Below are positions 50,073 to 59,045 of a stretch of 64,000 nt of DNA, in pieces. Each line of letters opens with the position of its first letter. The first letter of the stretch is position 1. The DNA is from Sphaerisporangium rufum (lineage in GTDB: Bacteria > Actinomycetota > Actinomycetes > Streptosporangiales > Streptosporangiaceae): NCBI RefSeq assembly GCF_016863395.1, contig NZ_BOOU01000031.1, positions 62,001 through 126,000 on the forward strand, in the 5' to 3' direction. The translations under genes and the position numbers were made by a program. A model generated the notes under the pieces. The model searched no databases. It worked only from the letters and a program-made list of their open reading frames with translations, and was not told where the DNA came from.

Positions 50073-50299
50073 CGCGTCATCTCCCATCTCGGGTGATCCC
50101 GTTCCCTTCTCGCGTTCAGAACCTACCGGCCGGTGCGGACGAGCCGGTCGACGGCCGGGCCACCCCGCCGCCGCACCCGGGGCCGGCCCGCCGGCGCGCG
50201 TGGCGGTGCGCGCCGGGCGATCGATGATCATTCTCGCACGTGCCGTTCCGGCGGCGCCGCCGCGGGTCCGCCGGAACGGCACGGTGAACGACGCCATTA

Positions 50300-50311
50300 T
50301 TAAACGCTTAA
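50300..50311. promoter_or_regulatory. Candidate operator TTAAACGCTTAA
   Basis: A 12-base near-palindrome with perfect TTAA arms around ACGC, 228 bases upstream of the LacI start. CG near the centre is typical of LacI-family sites. Confidence 0.55.
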
Positions 50312-50574
50312 GAGGGCGACGCGGCCGGGTCATGGTGGCGTCGGCGCGCAGGTGATTCCCGGCCGGCCGGGCTCCGGGGGCCGGCTGAAACATTCCCGCG
50401 CCCGGCGGATCTCCGGCGAGCGGGTGGACCTACCGGCGATGGCTTCATCGGGCGGGCCGGGCTTGCCGGGACGGCCGTTTAGATCGGGGTGTGTCACCGA
50501 GTGACCGGACCGGTGCCCGAAGTGATCGGCTGCATCGGGCGGCCGGGCGGCGGGGCGCGATCCGGCGAAGTTGA

Positions 50575-50588
50575 CTTAAACCCTTAAG
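50575..50588. promoter_or_regulatory. Candidate operator CTTAAACCCTTAAG at the cellulase promoter
   Basis: A 14-base palindrome with perfect CTTAA/TTAAG arms, 64 bases before the cellulase ATG. TTGACT (50571-50576) overlaps its left edge and may be the -35 element, so repressor binding would exclude polymerase. Confidence 0.6.
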
Positions 50589-50651
50589 TGCCGCACGGTT
50601 CAGCCACGGCACCGCCATCGATGGTCATCCCGTCATAGCGAGGAGTCTTGA

Positions 50652-52190
50652 ATGCGACTACGTAGGAAACTCGCGGCGCTCGCCGCCGGGATACTGGCCA
50701 CCGCCGGCCTGTCGGTGGCGGCCTTCCCCGCCGCGGCGGCCCCCGCCGGCTGCTCGGTCAAGTACAACGTGACCGGCCAGTGGCAGGGCGGCTTCCAGGG
50801 GGACGTGGCGATCACCAACCTCGGCGACCCGCTGTCCGGCTGGACGCTGGAGTTCGACTTCCCGGCCGCCGGCCAGGCCGTGACCAACGGCTGGAGTGCC
50901 GACTGGTCGCAGTCCGGCGCGCACGTCACGGCCAGGAATCTGGCCTGGAACGGTGGCGTCGCCGCAGGCGGCACGGTGTCGATCGGGTTCGTCGGCAAGT
51001 GGAGCGGCGCCAACCCGGTCCCCACCGCCTTCAAGGTGAACGGGGTGACCTGCGGTGGCGGCACGTCGCCCAGCCCGTCCCCGAGCCCCAGCGGCAGCCC
51101 GTCGCCCTCCCCGTCCCCGTCCCCGTCGCCGAGCCCGCAGCCGGGCGGCGCGGCTCCCGCGCTGCGCGTGTCGGGCAACAAGCTGGTGACCTCGGCGGGC
51201 CGGACCTACCGGCTGCTGGGCGTCAACCGCTCCAGCGGCGAGTTCGCCTGCGTGCAGGGCAAGGGGGTCTGGGACGGCGGGCCGGTGGACCAGGCGTCCA
51301 TCGACGCGATGAAGACCTGGAACATCCACGTGGTGCGGATCCCGCTGAACGAGGAGTGCTGGCTCGGCACCTCCGGCGTCCCCGCGGGCGGGCCGAGCGC
51401 CGCGACCTACCAGCAGGCGGTCAAGAGCTACGTGAACCTGCTGGTGGCGAGCGGGATCACCCCGATCGTCGAGATGCACTGGTCCTACGGGCAGTACACC
51501 GGTCCCGCCACCGCCTGCTCGGACGCCGCGGCGACCTGCCAGAAGCCCATGCCCGACGCCAAGTACGCCCCGACGTTCTGGACCCAGGTCGCCAACACCT
51601 TCAAGGGCGACAACGCCGTCGTCTTCGACCTGTTCAACGAGCCCTACCCGGACGCGGCGAACAACTGGACCGACGCCACGGCGGCCTGGACCTGCCTGCG
51701 GGACGGCGGCACCTGCACCGGCATCGGCTACGAGGTGGCCGGCATGCAGGACCTGGTGGACGCGGTCCGCGCCACCGGCGCCACCAACGTCATCATGAGC
51801 GCCGGCCTGACCTGGACCAACGACATGAGCCAGTGGCTGACCTACCAGCCGAACGACCCGACCGGCAACCTGATGGCCGCCTGGCACACCTACAACTTCA
51901 ACGGGTGCGTCGACGTCACCTGCTGGAACAACACCATCGGCACGCTGGCCGCCAAGGTGCCGGTGGTCGCCGGGGAGATCGGGCAGAACACCTGCGGGCA
52001 CGACTACATCGACAGGGTGATGAACTGGGCCGACGCCAACGGGGTCGGCTACCTGGCCTGGACCTGGAACCCGTGGGGCGGGTGCGACAGCTCCGGCAAC
52101 ATCCTCATCACCGACTGGAACGGCACCCCGACCAAGACGTTCGGCGAGGGGTTCCGCGCCCACCTGCTCGCCCAGAACCCGTACGCGTGA
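50652..52190 (+). CDS. Secreted CBM2-GH5 cellulase
   Basis: 512 residues; GAGGAG precedes the ATG. The signal peptide ends near AAFPAAAAP. An N-terminal CBM2 spans about residues 32-135 (CSVKYNVTGQWQGGFQGDV, WSGANPVPTAFKVNGVTC), then a Ser-Pro linker to about 165, then the GH5 barrel. The acid/base Glu is residue 330 in DLFNEPYPD and the nucleophile Glu is residue 442 in VVAGEIGQN; EMHWSYG supplies the conserved His. It is an endoglucanase-type enzyme acting on cellulose or a related beta-glucan outside the cell. A divergent LacI regulator and TTAA-type operators flank it. Confidence 0.95.
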   Translation: MRLRRKLAALAAGILATAGLSVAAFPAAAAPAGCSVKYNVTGQWQGGFQGDVAITNLGDPLSGWTLEFDFPAAGQAVTNGWSADWSQSGAHVTARNLAWNGGVAAGGTVSIGFVGKWSGANPVPTAFKVNGVTCGGGTSPSPSPSPSGSPSPSPSPSPSPSPQPGGAAPALRVSGNKLVTSAGRTYRLLGVNRSSGEFACVQGKGVWDGGPVDQASIDAMKTWNIHVVRIPLNEECWLGTSGVPAGGPSAATYQQAVKSYVNLLVASGITPIVEMHWSYGQYTGPATACSDAAATCQKPMPDAKYAPTFWTQVANTFKGDNAVVFDLFNEPYPDAANNWTDATAAWTCLRDGGTCTGIGYEVAGMQDLVDAVRATGATNVIMSAGLTWTNDMSQWLTYQPNDPTGNLMAAWHTYNFNGCVDVTCWNNTIGTLAAKVPVVAGEIGQNTCGHDYIDRVMNWADANGVGYLAWTWNPWGGCDSSGNILITDWNGTPTKTFGEGFRAHLLAQNPYA

Positions 52191-52199
52191 CCTGACCCT

Positions 52200-52232
52200 G
52201 CGGGCCCGGCCGCATCTCGCGGCCGGGCCCGC
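52200..52232. terminator. Terminator hairpin after the cellulase gene
   Basis: GCGGGCCCGGCCGC at 52200-52213 pairs perfectly with GCGGCCGGGCCCGC at 52219-52232 across a 5-base loop; it also lies just beyond the convergent ATPase gene end. Confidence 0.85.
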
Positions 52233-52262
52233 GGCACGCCCGCCGGAAGAACGTCCGGCGGG

Positions 52263-53783
52263 TCAGCGGCGGCCGCGGCGGGCGGTGCCGAAGATCGACC
52301 TGGTGATCTCCCGGCCGAGCGCGGACGCGGCCGAGCGGGCCAGCGAGCGGAACTCCTTGGACTCCAGCACGTTGTCCAGCACCGACCGCCGGCCCTCCGG
52401 TTCGGTTCCGGCCCGCCCGCTCCGGGCTTCGGGAGCGGGACGCGCGGGCGGGGCGGCCGGCTGCTGCTCGGCCAGCCGGGCCGCCAGGATCTCGTAGGCC
52501 GACCGGCGGTCGACCGCCGTGCCGTACTTGCGCGACAGCGGCGAGGCGGCGACGACGCCCGCGACCACCTCCGGGGCGGCCGCCGCCATGAGCGTCCGCG
52601 GGGCGCGCAGCCGCGTCCAGGCCACCGGGGTCGGCACGCCGGTCTCCGACAGCACCGTGACCACCGCGTCGCCGATGGCGAGCTCGGCGAGCAGCCGCGC
52701 CAGGTCGTACCCGGACCGGGGGAAGGTCGACACGGTGGCCTTGAGCGCCTTGGCGTCCCGGGGGGTGAAGGCGCGCAGCGCGTGCTGCACCCGCGCGCCG
52801 AGCTGGGCCAGCACCTCGGCGGGCACGTCATCGGGCGTCTGGGTCACGAAGAAGACACCCACGCCCTTGGACCGGATCAGCCGCACGGTCTGCACGATCG
52901 ACCGGCGGAACTCGGCGGAGGCGCCGTCGAACAGCAGGTGCGCCTCGTCGAAGAAGAACACCAGGGTGGGCCGGTCGGGGTCGCCGACCTCGGGGAGCAC
53001 CTGGAACAGGTCGGCGAGCAACCACATCAGAAAGGTGGAGAACAGCAGCGGCCGGTCCCGCACGGCGGGCAGCTCCAGCACCGAGACGACGCCTTGGCCG
53101 TCCCCGGTCACCCGCAGCAGGTCGCGCACGTCGAACTCCGGCTCGCCGAAGAACGCCTCGGCGCCCTGCGCCTCGAAGCCGGTCAGCGCGCGCAGGATGA
53201 CCCCGGCCGTCGCCGCCGACAGCCCGCCGATCCCGCGCAGCGCCTCCGGGGTGGCCGTCAGGTACCGGATGACCGCGATCAGGTCCTTCAGGTCCAGCAG
53301 CGGCATGCCGTTGTGGTCGGCGAAGTGGAAGACCAGCCCGAGGGAGGACTCCTGGGTCTCGTTGAGGTCGAGGACCTTGGCCAGCAGCACCGGGCCGAAG
53401 GCGGTCATGGTGGCGCGGACCGGTACCCCCGCCCCCTGGCCGCCCAGGGACAGGAACTCCACCGGGCAGGCCGCCGGCCGCCACGCCTGGCCCACCTGGG
53501 CGGCGCGCGCGGTGACCCGGTCGGAGGGCTCGCCCGGCGCGGCCAGCCCGGACAGGTCGCCCTTGACGTCGGCCAGGAACACCGGCACGCCCTGCGCCGA
53601 CAGCTGCTCGGCCAGGACCTGCAGCGTCTTGGTCTTCCCGGTCCCGGTGGCCCCGGCCACCAGGCCGTGCCGGTTCAGCATGGCCAGCGGGATCCGGATC
53701 TGCTCCGCGGCGTCGGCGGTGCCGTCCTCGCGCACCAGGGCTCCGAGCTCCACCGCCGGTCCCTGGAAGTCATAACCTTTCAT
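52263..53783 (-). CDS. HerA-like (DUF853) ATPase
   Basis: 506 residues. The Walker A motif is GLVAGATGTGKTKTLQVLAE near residue 45 and Walker B is TLVFFFDEAHLLF; FLADVKGDLSGL and FFVTQTPDDVPAEVLAQLG are other DUF853 signatures. The family resembles FtsK/HerA hexameric ATPases, and bacterial members are of unknown role, perhaps DNA- or envelope-related. The C-terminal 60 residues are Pro/Ala/Arg-rich, then a helical tail (SLARSAASALGREITRSIF). It is not linked to the carbohydrate genes by spacing, and terminators isolate it on the left. Confidence 0.88.
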   Translation of the reverse strand: MKGYDFQGPAVELGALVREDGTADAAEQIRIPLAMLNRHGLVAGATGTGKTKTLQVLAEQLSAQGVPVFLADVKGDLSGLAAPGEPSDRVTARAAQVGQAWRPAACPVEFLSLGGQGAGVPVRATMTAFGPVLLAKVLDLNETQESSLGLVFHFADHNGMPLLDLKDLIAVIRYLTATPEALRGIGGLSAATAGVILRALTGFEAQGAEAFFGEPEFDVRDLLRVTGDGQGVVSVLELPAVRDRPLLFSTFLMWLLADLFQVLPEVGDPDRPTLVFFFDEAHLLFDGASAEFRRSIVQTVRLIRSKGVGVFFVTQTPDDVPAEVLAQLGARVQHALRAFTPRDAKALKATVSTFPRSGYDLARLLAELAIGDAVVTVLSETGVPTPVAWTRLRAPRTLMAAAAPEVVAGVVAASPLSRKYGTAVDRRSAYEILAARLAEQQPAAPPARPAPEARSGRAGTEPEGRRSVLDNVLESKEFRSLARSAASALGREITRSIFGTARRGRR

Positions 53784-53956
53784 CGGCCCCCCATCCCGCC
53801 ACCCTTGTCGGTCCTGCCCGGTGGCCGCCCGGCGGACGCGCCGGGGACGGCGCCGCCGGTGAAAGTTTCCGCGATCCGGCCGCAGGCGTGGCCCGGGGGA
53901 TGCACGGACCCCCAGGTCGGGGCGGACCGGCCACGGAGCACCGCCGAGGCGTCACC
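53784..53956. other. Region upstream of the CBM2 relic with GAAAGTTTC site
   Basis: No gene. GAAAGTTTC at 53861-53869 is a perfect member of the motif found upstream of the secreted enzymes, here only about 90 bases before the relic, consistent with loss of the intervening leader and coding sequence. Confidence 0.55.
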
Positions 53957-54077
53957 AGCCCGAGCCCGTCGCCGAGCCCGCGCGCTGGCGCCCGGGGCGG
54001 CCACGACGGCCGGTTTCACCGCCACCTCCGGCGGCGTCGACGGAGCGCCGTCCGCGCTCACCTGCACGGCGGGCTGA
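53957..54077 (+). pseudogene. Relic of a secreted CBM2 enzyme (linker plus CBM2 tail)
   Basis: Codons 53957-53980 read SPSPSPSP, the linker of secreted modular enzymes. One base out of phase, from 53985, the sequence reads LAPGAATTAGFTATSGG and then APSALTCTAG with a TGA at 54075-54077, which is the C-terminal strand of a CBM2 (compare GGSTTFGFTANG at the end of the xylanase). The catalytic domain and most of the CBM2 are missing, so an internal deletion has joined linker to tail. A perfect terminator follows the stop, and a regulatory site of the secreted-enzyme type lies upstream. The frame disagreement makes function very unlikely. Confidence 0.8.
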
Positions 54078-54082
54078 TATCG

Positions 54083-54116
54083 GTCCGGTGGGGCCGGTGA
54101 CCCGGCCCCACCGGAC
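54083..54116. terminator. Terminator hairpin after the CBM2 relic
   Basis: A perfect 15-base-pair stem: GTCCGGTGGGGCCGG at 54083-54097 with its complement at 54102-54116, loop TGAC. It can also end the leftward ABC exporter transcript. Confidence 0.85.
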
Positions 54117-54136
54117 GCCCGGTCCGCGCCGGCCGG

Positions 54137-55972
54137 TCAGCGGGACACCGCGTCCGCGGCGTCGCCGGCCTCATCGGTCACCAGGAAGCCGCCGGACTGG
54201 TGGTGCCACAGCCGGGCGTAGGCACCGCCGGCCTGGACGAGCTCGTGGTGGCCGCCCTGTTCCACGATGCGGCCCTGGTCCAGCACGACCAGCCGGTCCA
54301 TCCGCACCACGGTGCTCAGCCGGTGCGCGACCACGATGGCGGTGCGGTCGCGCATCAGCCGCCACAGCGCCTCCTGGATGAGGATCTCGCTCTCGGAATC
54401 CAGCGCGCTGGTCGCCTCGTCCAGCAGCAGGATCGGCGCGTCGCGCAGGATGGCGCGGGCCAGGGCGACCCGCTGCCGCTGACCGCCGGAGAGCTTGACC
54501 CCGCGCTCGCCGACCAGGGTGCCGAATCCGTCCGGCAGGGCGTCGGCGAACTCGGTGACGTGCGCGGCCACCGCGGCCTGGCGGATCTCGGCGTCGCTCG
54601 CGCCCGGCCGGGCGAACGCGATGTTGTCGCGCAACGACCGGTGGAACATGGCGGGCTCCTGCGGGACGTAGGCGATCAGGCCGCGCAGGTCGGCCTGGCG
54701 CAGCCGGCCGATGTCCTGGCCGCCGATCAGGATGCGGCCGCCGTCGATGTCCATCAGCCGCAGCAGCAGCCGGGTGAGCGTGGTCTTGCCGCCGCCGGAG
54801 CGGCCGACCAGGCCGACCTTGGTGCCGGCCGGGATGTCCAGGTCCAGGCCGTCGAACAGCGGCGGCTGCCCGGCGTGCGCGAACGCCACCCGCTCGAACC
54901 GGACGCCGGCGTCGGCGGGGCCCAGCGGCTGCGGGTCGCCGGGGTCGGTCACCTTGGGCGGGGTGAGGAGCAGCTCGGTGAACTGGGCGGACTCGGTGAG
55001 GGTGCTCTCCATCCGCCGGTAGATCTGGTTGAAGTCGAACATGATGCCGACCGCGCTGGTGTAGTAGCTGAAGGTCACCACGATGGCCTCCACGCCGAGG
55101 CCGCCGCGCAGACCGACCGCGATCAGCAGGCCGGCGGTGCTGGTGATCACCGCCAGCGGTGCCACGACGGTGTCCACCCGCAGGTTGCCGTAGTCCCAGG
55201 CGCGGAGCGTCAGCCGGCGCTGCTCGGCCAGCCGGGAGCGGTACTCGGCGGCCTCGCGGTCCTCGGCGGCGAAGGCGCGCACGGTGTCCATGTTGGCCAG
55301 CACGTCGGCGACGTGCCCGGACACCAGGACCTTGGCGGCCTCGCGCCGGTCGACCAGCCGCTGCCGGCGGCGGATGAGCGGGGCGATCACCAGGCCGGTG
55401 AGGATGATCAGGCCCATGAGCACGACCACCAGCAGCGGGTGGTAGCCCCACAGCACCACCGAGGCGAACAGCAACGGTGCCAGCTTGGCGAAGACCGCGA
55501 AGGTCAGCGTGTCCACGAACGGCTCGAAACCGCCGGCGAAACTCAGCACCCGTTTGGTCAGCGAGCCGGCGAAGTTGTCGTGGAAGAACGCGGTGTCCTT
55601 CTCCAGCAGCCGGTCCATGCCGAACGTGCACAGCCGCTCGATTCCCCGGGCGTCGGTCCGGTTCAGGAAGTGAATGCCGGCCCGCCACAGCGCCTCGCCG
55701 GCGAGCAGCAGTCCACCGAAGCCGAGCACGTACGGCAGCAGCGGCGCGACGGTCGTGCCGCCGCCGCCGGCCGCCAGCCGGCCGACGATCGCCGCGACCA
55801 TCAGCGGCGCCAGGTAGAGCAGGCAGATGTTGCCCAGGGCCGGCAGGGTCAGTGCCGGGACCGCGATGCGCCACTGCCGGCGCAGTTCTCCGAAGTAGTA
55901 GTGCAGCGCCAGCAGCACCGCCGACCGCCGGGCCGGTGGATCGTCGCCGGGTGGATCATTCGATTTCCGCAT
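54137..55972 (-). CDS. ABC transporter, fused membrane and ATPase domains (exporter type)
   Basis: 611 residues. The membrane domain with six spans covers about residues 20-330 (LALHYYFGELRRQWRIAVPA, LYLAPLMVAAIVGRLAAGG), and the nucleotide-binding domain follows: Walker A VGLVGRSGGGKTTLTRLLL, signature VKLSGGQRQRVALARAI, Walker B APILLLDEATSAL with the catalytic Glu, and the H-loop VVAHRLSTVV. All key residues are present. It works as a homo- or heterodimer in the membrane; no partner half-transporter gene is adjacent, so homodimer is simplest. Substrate unknown. AGGGGG precedes the ATG. Confidence 0.93.
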   Translation of the reverse strand: MRKSNDPPGDDPPARRSAVLLALHYYFGELRRQWRIAVPALTLPALGNICLLYLAPLMVAAIVGRLAAGGGGTTVAPLLPYVLGFGGLLLAGEALWRAGIHFLNRTDARGIERLCTFGMDRLLEKDTAFFHDNFAGSLTKRVLSFAGGFEPFVDTLTFAVFAKLAPLLFASVVLWGYHPLLVVVLMGLIILTGLVIAPLIRRRQRLVDRREAAKVLVSGHVADVLANMDTVRAFAAEDREAAEYRSRLAEQRRLTLRAWDYGNLRVDTVVAPLAVITSTAGLLIAVGLRGGLGVEAIVVTFSYYTSAVGIMFDFNQIYRRMESTLTESAQFTELLLTPPKVTDPGDPQPLGPADAGVRFERVAFAHAGQPPLFDGLDLDIPAGTKVGLVGRSGGGKTTLTRLLLRLMDIDGGRILIGGQDIGRLRQADLRGLIAYVPQEPAMFHRSLRDNIAFARPGASDAEIRQAAVAAHVTEFADALPDGFGTLVGERGVKLSGGQRQRVALARAILRDAPILLLDEATSALDSESEILIQEALWRLMRDRTAIVVAHRLSTVVRMDRLVVLDQGRIVEQGGHHELVQAGGAYARLWHHQSGGFLVTDEAGDAADAVSR

Positions 55973-56195
55973 GAAAAGGCCCCCTCACCTCGTCGCCATG
56001 AATCAATGGTGCCGAAGGAGGCGTGGACCGAGCGAATGGTTTTAGCCCGGTCCGCCGGCCGGGAAACGAATGGACTCGCAGGTCGGCGGCCGGGGGTCAT
56101 CGAATGATTCACGATTCCGGCAGGGTAGATATCTGGTGCGATATCCGAATGGCGAGTGACTGATTTCGGCGGTCACTCCGGCCCCCGGCCGGCCG

Positions 56196-56867
56196 TCAGA
56201 GCGTGCGGCGCAGCCACTCCTCGACGCCCGCCACGTGCACGGTCGCCCACGCCCGGGCGACCTCGGGGTTGCGGGCGGCGATCGCGTCGCAGATCGCCAC
56301 GTGCTGCTCCCGGGTCTTCTCCAGCGCCCCCTCCTGGGTGAGGCCGCGCCACACCCGGGCCCGGGTCGTCGGGCCGGACAGGCTGTCGATGAGCGAGCAC
56401 AGCACCGGGTTGCCCGAGCCGGCGGCGATGTGCTTGTGGAAGCGCAGGTCGTTGGCGACCAGCTCGGTCACGCTCGGCCCGTCGGGCAGGTCGTCGAGGA
56501 TCAACCGCAGCTCGGCGACCTCCGCCTCGGACATGTGCACCGCGGCCATCGCGGTGGCGGCCGGCTCCAGGACCCGCCGCACCTCCAGGAACTGCAGCAC
56601 GGTGTCGTCCCGGTGGAAGTCGACGACGAACGACATCGCCTCCAGCAGCAGATGCGGCTGCAGGCTGGTGACGAAGGTGCCGTCGCCCTGCCGGACGTCC
56701 AGCACGTTGATCAGCGCGAGCGCGCGCACCGCCTCCCGCAGCGAGTTGCGGGACAGGCCGAGCCGTTCGGCCAGGTCGGTCTCCCGGGGCAGCCGGTCAC
56801 CGGGGGCGAGCTCACCCGACATGATCATCTGCTTGATCTTGTCGATCGCCGCGTCCGTGAGCGCCAC
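56196..56867 (-). CDS. GntR-family regulator, FadR/FCD subgroup
   Basis: 223 residues from GTG 56867 with GGAGG seven bases upstream. The winged helix reads IMSGELAPGDRLPRETDLAE and LGLSRNSLREAVRALALINV, followed by an FCD sensor domain with its metal/ligand residues in LRFHKHIAAGSGNPVL and REQHVAICDAI. FCD regulators sense carboxylated sugar acids or related ligands. The dehydratase gene, whose family handles sugar acids, begins 117 bases upstream on the same strand, so this regulator ends that operon. Confidence 0.92.
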   Translation of the reverse strand: MALTDAAIDKIKQMIMSGELAPGDRLPRETDLAERLGLSRNSLREAVRALALINVLDVRQGDGTFVTSLQPHLLLEAMSFVVDFHRDDTVLQFLEVRRVLEPAATAMAAVHMSEAEVAELRLILDDLPDGPSVTELVANDLRFHKHIAAGSGNPVLCSLIDSLSGPTTRARVWRGLTQEGALEKTREQHVAICDAIAARNPEVARAWATVHVAGVEEWLRRTL

Positions 56868-56983
56868 GGAGCCACCTCCACTGTTCTCCGGCGGGCCCAC
56901 CGGCCCGCGGATCTCCAGCAGTTTAGGGGAGGGGACCGCGCGGGTCCGGCCCGGCCGGTCCCGGTCCGGCGGCGCGCGGACGC

Positions 56984-58216
56984 TCAGCGCACCACGGTGA
57001 CCTCGTCGTCCGGCCGCACCGGACCGCGGTCTCGATGACCCACGTGGTGCCGGGGCGCGACCGGGCCGCGCTCGGTCACCGGGAACAGGCGGCGCCCGGC
57101 CCGTTCCGGCCGGACCTCCGGGCCGTCGGCGGGCACACCGCCCGGCAGGACGGGGCGGGCGGCGATCATGTCCTGGTCGACCGTGATGCCCAGCCCCGGG
57201 GAGTCGCCGAGCACGAACGCGCCCTCCGACACGTGCAGGTCGAAGGTGAGCCCGAGCGGCGGCCGCAGGTTCTGCAGCTCGCTGACCATGTGGTTCGGCA
57301 CCGCCGTCGCCGCGTGCAGCAGCCCGACCGGATTGGTGCCGATCGGGCTGACCGGCAGATCGTGGGCGTGGGCCAGGCTGGCGACCCGCATGAAATGGGT
57401 CACCCCCCACACCGCGGCGGTCTGGACGATGTCGAGCCCGCCGGCCGCGATCAGCGGGACGAACTGCTCCAGCCCGGTGAGGTTCTCCCCGCCGGCGACC
57501 GAGGCGCGCACGCCCCGGCCCACCACCGCCAGCCCCTGGGCGTCCCAGCGGCGGACCGGCTCCTCGATCCAGGTCAGGTCGAGGGTGCGCTCCAGCTCGC
57601 AGACGTGCCGGACCGCCTGCTTGCGGGTCCACGCCTCGTTCACGTCCAGCATCAGCGCCGGCCGGGCTCCGTGCGCGGCCTCGGTCAGCACATCGCGCAC
57701 CAGCGTCAGGCGGTGGCGGTCCCGGTCGATGTCCAGCCCGCCCTTGATCTTGGCCGCCCGCAGCCCGTACCGGGTGTGCAGCTCGTAGTAGGACACCAGC
57801 TCGTCGTCGGTGAGGCCGATGTCCAGGCCGGAGGCGTAGGCGGGCACCCGCCGGTCGCTCCCGCCCAGCAGGCGCCACAGCGGTTCACCCGCCAGCCGGG
57901 CCTTGATGTCCCACAGCGCGGTGTCCAGCGTGCCGATCGTGCCGAACACCGAACCCGCGTGCCCGGCCTTGAAGACCCGCCGCAGCATGCGGTCGTACAA
58001 CGCGGCCACCCCGCGGGGGTCTTCCCCCTCGATCGCGGCGAACACCGTCTCCAGCCCCGCGTGCGGCCCGAGGCCGACCCCGGTGACGCCCTCGTCGGTG
58101 TCCACCAGGACGATCCCGATCGGGACGCAGCCGTCGGCGAAGACGCCGTTGGCGTCGCCGACCGGGCGACCCCAATCCTGCACGGTCGTCAGCGTCCGGT
58201 AACCGGTGATCCGCAT
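56984..58216 (-). CDS. Enolase-superfamily sugar acid dehydratase (MR/MLE family)
   Basis: 410 residues. The N-terminal capping domain begins MRITGYRTLTTVQDWG, followed by the barrel. The magnesium ligands appear as Asp in MLDVNEAW, Glu in WIEEPVR and Glu in AGGENLTG. The KxK base motif is AAKIKGG. Where mandelate-racemase-type enzymes carry the His of a His-Asp dyad, this protein reads VSPIGTNPVG, so that His is not evident. The family dehydrates or racemises acid sugars; the specific one is not determinable. The 45-residue C-terminal tail is Arg/Pro-rich and not part of the fold. It is one base from the permease gene, in the same operon. Confidence 0.85.
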   Translation of the reverse strand: MRITGYRTLTTVQDWGRPVGDANGVFADGCVPIGIVLVDTDEGVTGVGLGPHAGLETVFAAIEGEDPRGVAALYDRMLRRVFKAGHAGSVFGTIGTLDTALWDIKARLAGEPLWRLLGGSDRRVPAYASGLDIGLTDDELVSYYELHTRYGLRAAKIKGGLDIDRDRHRLTLVRDVLTEAAHGARPALMLDVNEAWTRKQAVRHVCELERTLDLTWIEEPVRRWDAQGLAVVGRGVRASVAGGENLTGLEQFVPLIAAGGLDIVQTAAVWGVTHFMRVASLAHAHDLPVSPIGTNPVGLLHAATAVPNHMVSELQNLRPPLGLTFDLHVSEGAFVLGDSPGLGITVDQDMIAARPVLPGGVPADGPEVRPERAGRRLFPVTERGPVAPRHHVGHRDRGPVRPDDEVTVVR

Positions 58217-58217
58217 G

Positions 58218-59045
58218 TCAGCCCTTCGTGGAGCCGGCGGTGACCCCGTCGGCGATCTGGCGCTGGAGGAAGAGGTAGATCATCAGCACCGGCACGGCCG
58301 CGATGAGGACCCCGGCGCCGAAGGTCGGGATGTCGTCGGAGTACTGACCCTGCAGCGAGGTGACCCCGACCATCAGGGTGCGGTGTTCGGCCGACGGCAT
58401 CATGAGCAGCGCGATGAGCACGTCGTTCCAGCAGAACAGCGCGTCCAGGATGCCGACCGACAGCAGTGCCGGGGCGCCCAGCGGCAGCATGATCCGCCGG
58501 TAGACGCCGTAGATGGTGTTCCCGTCGATGCGGGCCGCGTCCACGATCTCCATCGGGATCGTGGCGTAGTAACTGGTCATCAGGAAGACGGTGAACGGCA
58601 GGAACTGGGCGACGTAGGCCAGGACCAGCCCTGGATAGGTGTCGATGAGCCCGCTGTCCGCCATGACCCGCGCGAGCGGCACCATGATCACCTGGAACGG
58701 CACGAACAGCGCGGCCAGGCAGCCCAGGAAGACCACCGACGAGCCGCGGAACCGCAGCCGGCTCAGCGCGAAGCCCGCCATCGAGCCGATCAGCAGCAGC
58801 ATGACGACCGAGGCCGTCACCACGATGAGCGAGTTGGCGAAGTACCGGCCCATCCCGACGCTCGTCCAGGCCGTCACCACGTTGTCGGCGTTCAGCGAGT
58901 CGGCCGGCGCGAACCGGTCGAGGATGTAGTCCCGCCGGGTCTTCATCGCGACGTTGCCGGTGAACAGCAGGGGATAGACCGTGGCCAGGGCCAGCAGGGC
59001 CATGGGGACCGCGGCCGCCCACCGGCCGAGGCGCGCGCCGCGCAT
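58218..59045 (-). CDS. Carbohydrate ABC transporter permease (MalG type)
   Basis: 275 residues. First span AAAVPMALLALATVYPLLF, five further spans and the EAA loop IVDAARIDGNTIYGVYRRIM; C-terminus GVTAGSTKG. The TGATG overlap with the MalF-type gene at 59045 couples the two. It carries the sugar or sugar acid supplied by the lipoprotein of this operon; no ATPase gene is present. Confidence 0.92.
   Translation of the reverse strand: MRGARLGRWAAAVPMALLALATVYPLLFTGNVAMKTRRDYILDRFAPADSLNADNVVTAWTSVGMGRYFANSLIVVTASVVMLLLIGSMAGFALSRLRFRGSSVVFLGCLAALFVPFQVIMVPLARVMADSGLIDTYPGLVLAYVAQFLPFTVFLMTSYYATIPMEIVDAARIDGNTIYGVYRRIMLPLGAPALLSVGILDALFCWNDVLIALLMMPSAEHRTLMVGVTSLQGQYSDDIPTFGAGVLIAAVPVLMIYLFLQRQIADGVTAGSTKG

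Larger units (their letters stand above)
50073..50651. other. Divergent regulator/cellulase control region
   Basis: No gene is supported in these 579 bases. It holds two TTAA-type operators and GAAACATTC at 50387-50395, a variant of the secreted-enzyme motif about 260 bases upstream of the cellulase ATG. Confidence 0.5.

Noticed and set aside
52519-54077. Long plus-strand frames over the HerA-like gene
   Set aside because: They are antisense shadows. Only the last 93 bases (from 53985) of one of them carry meaning, as the CBM2 tail of the relic.
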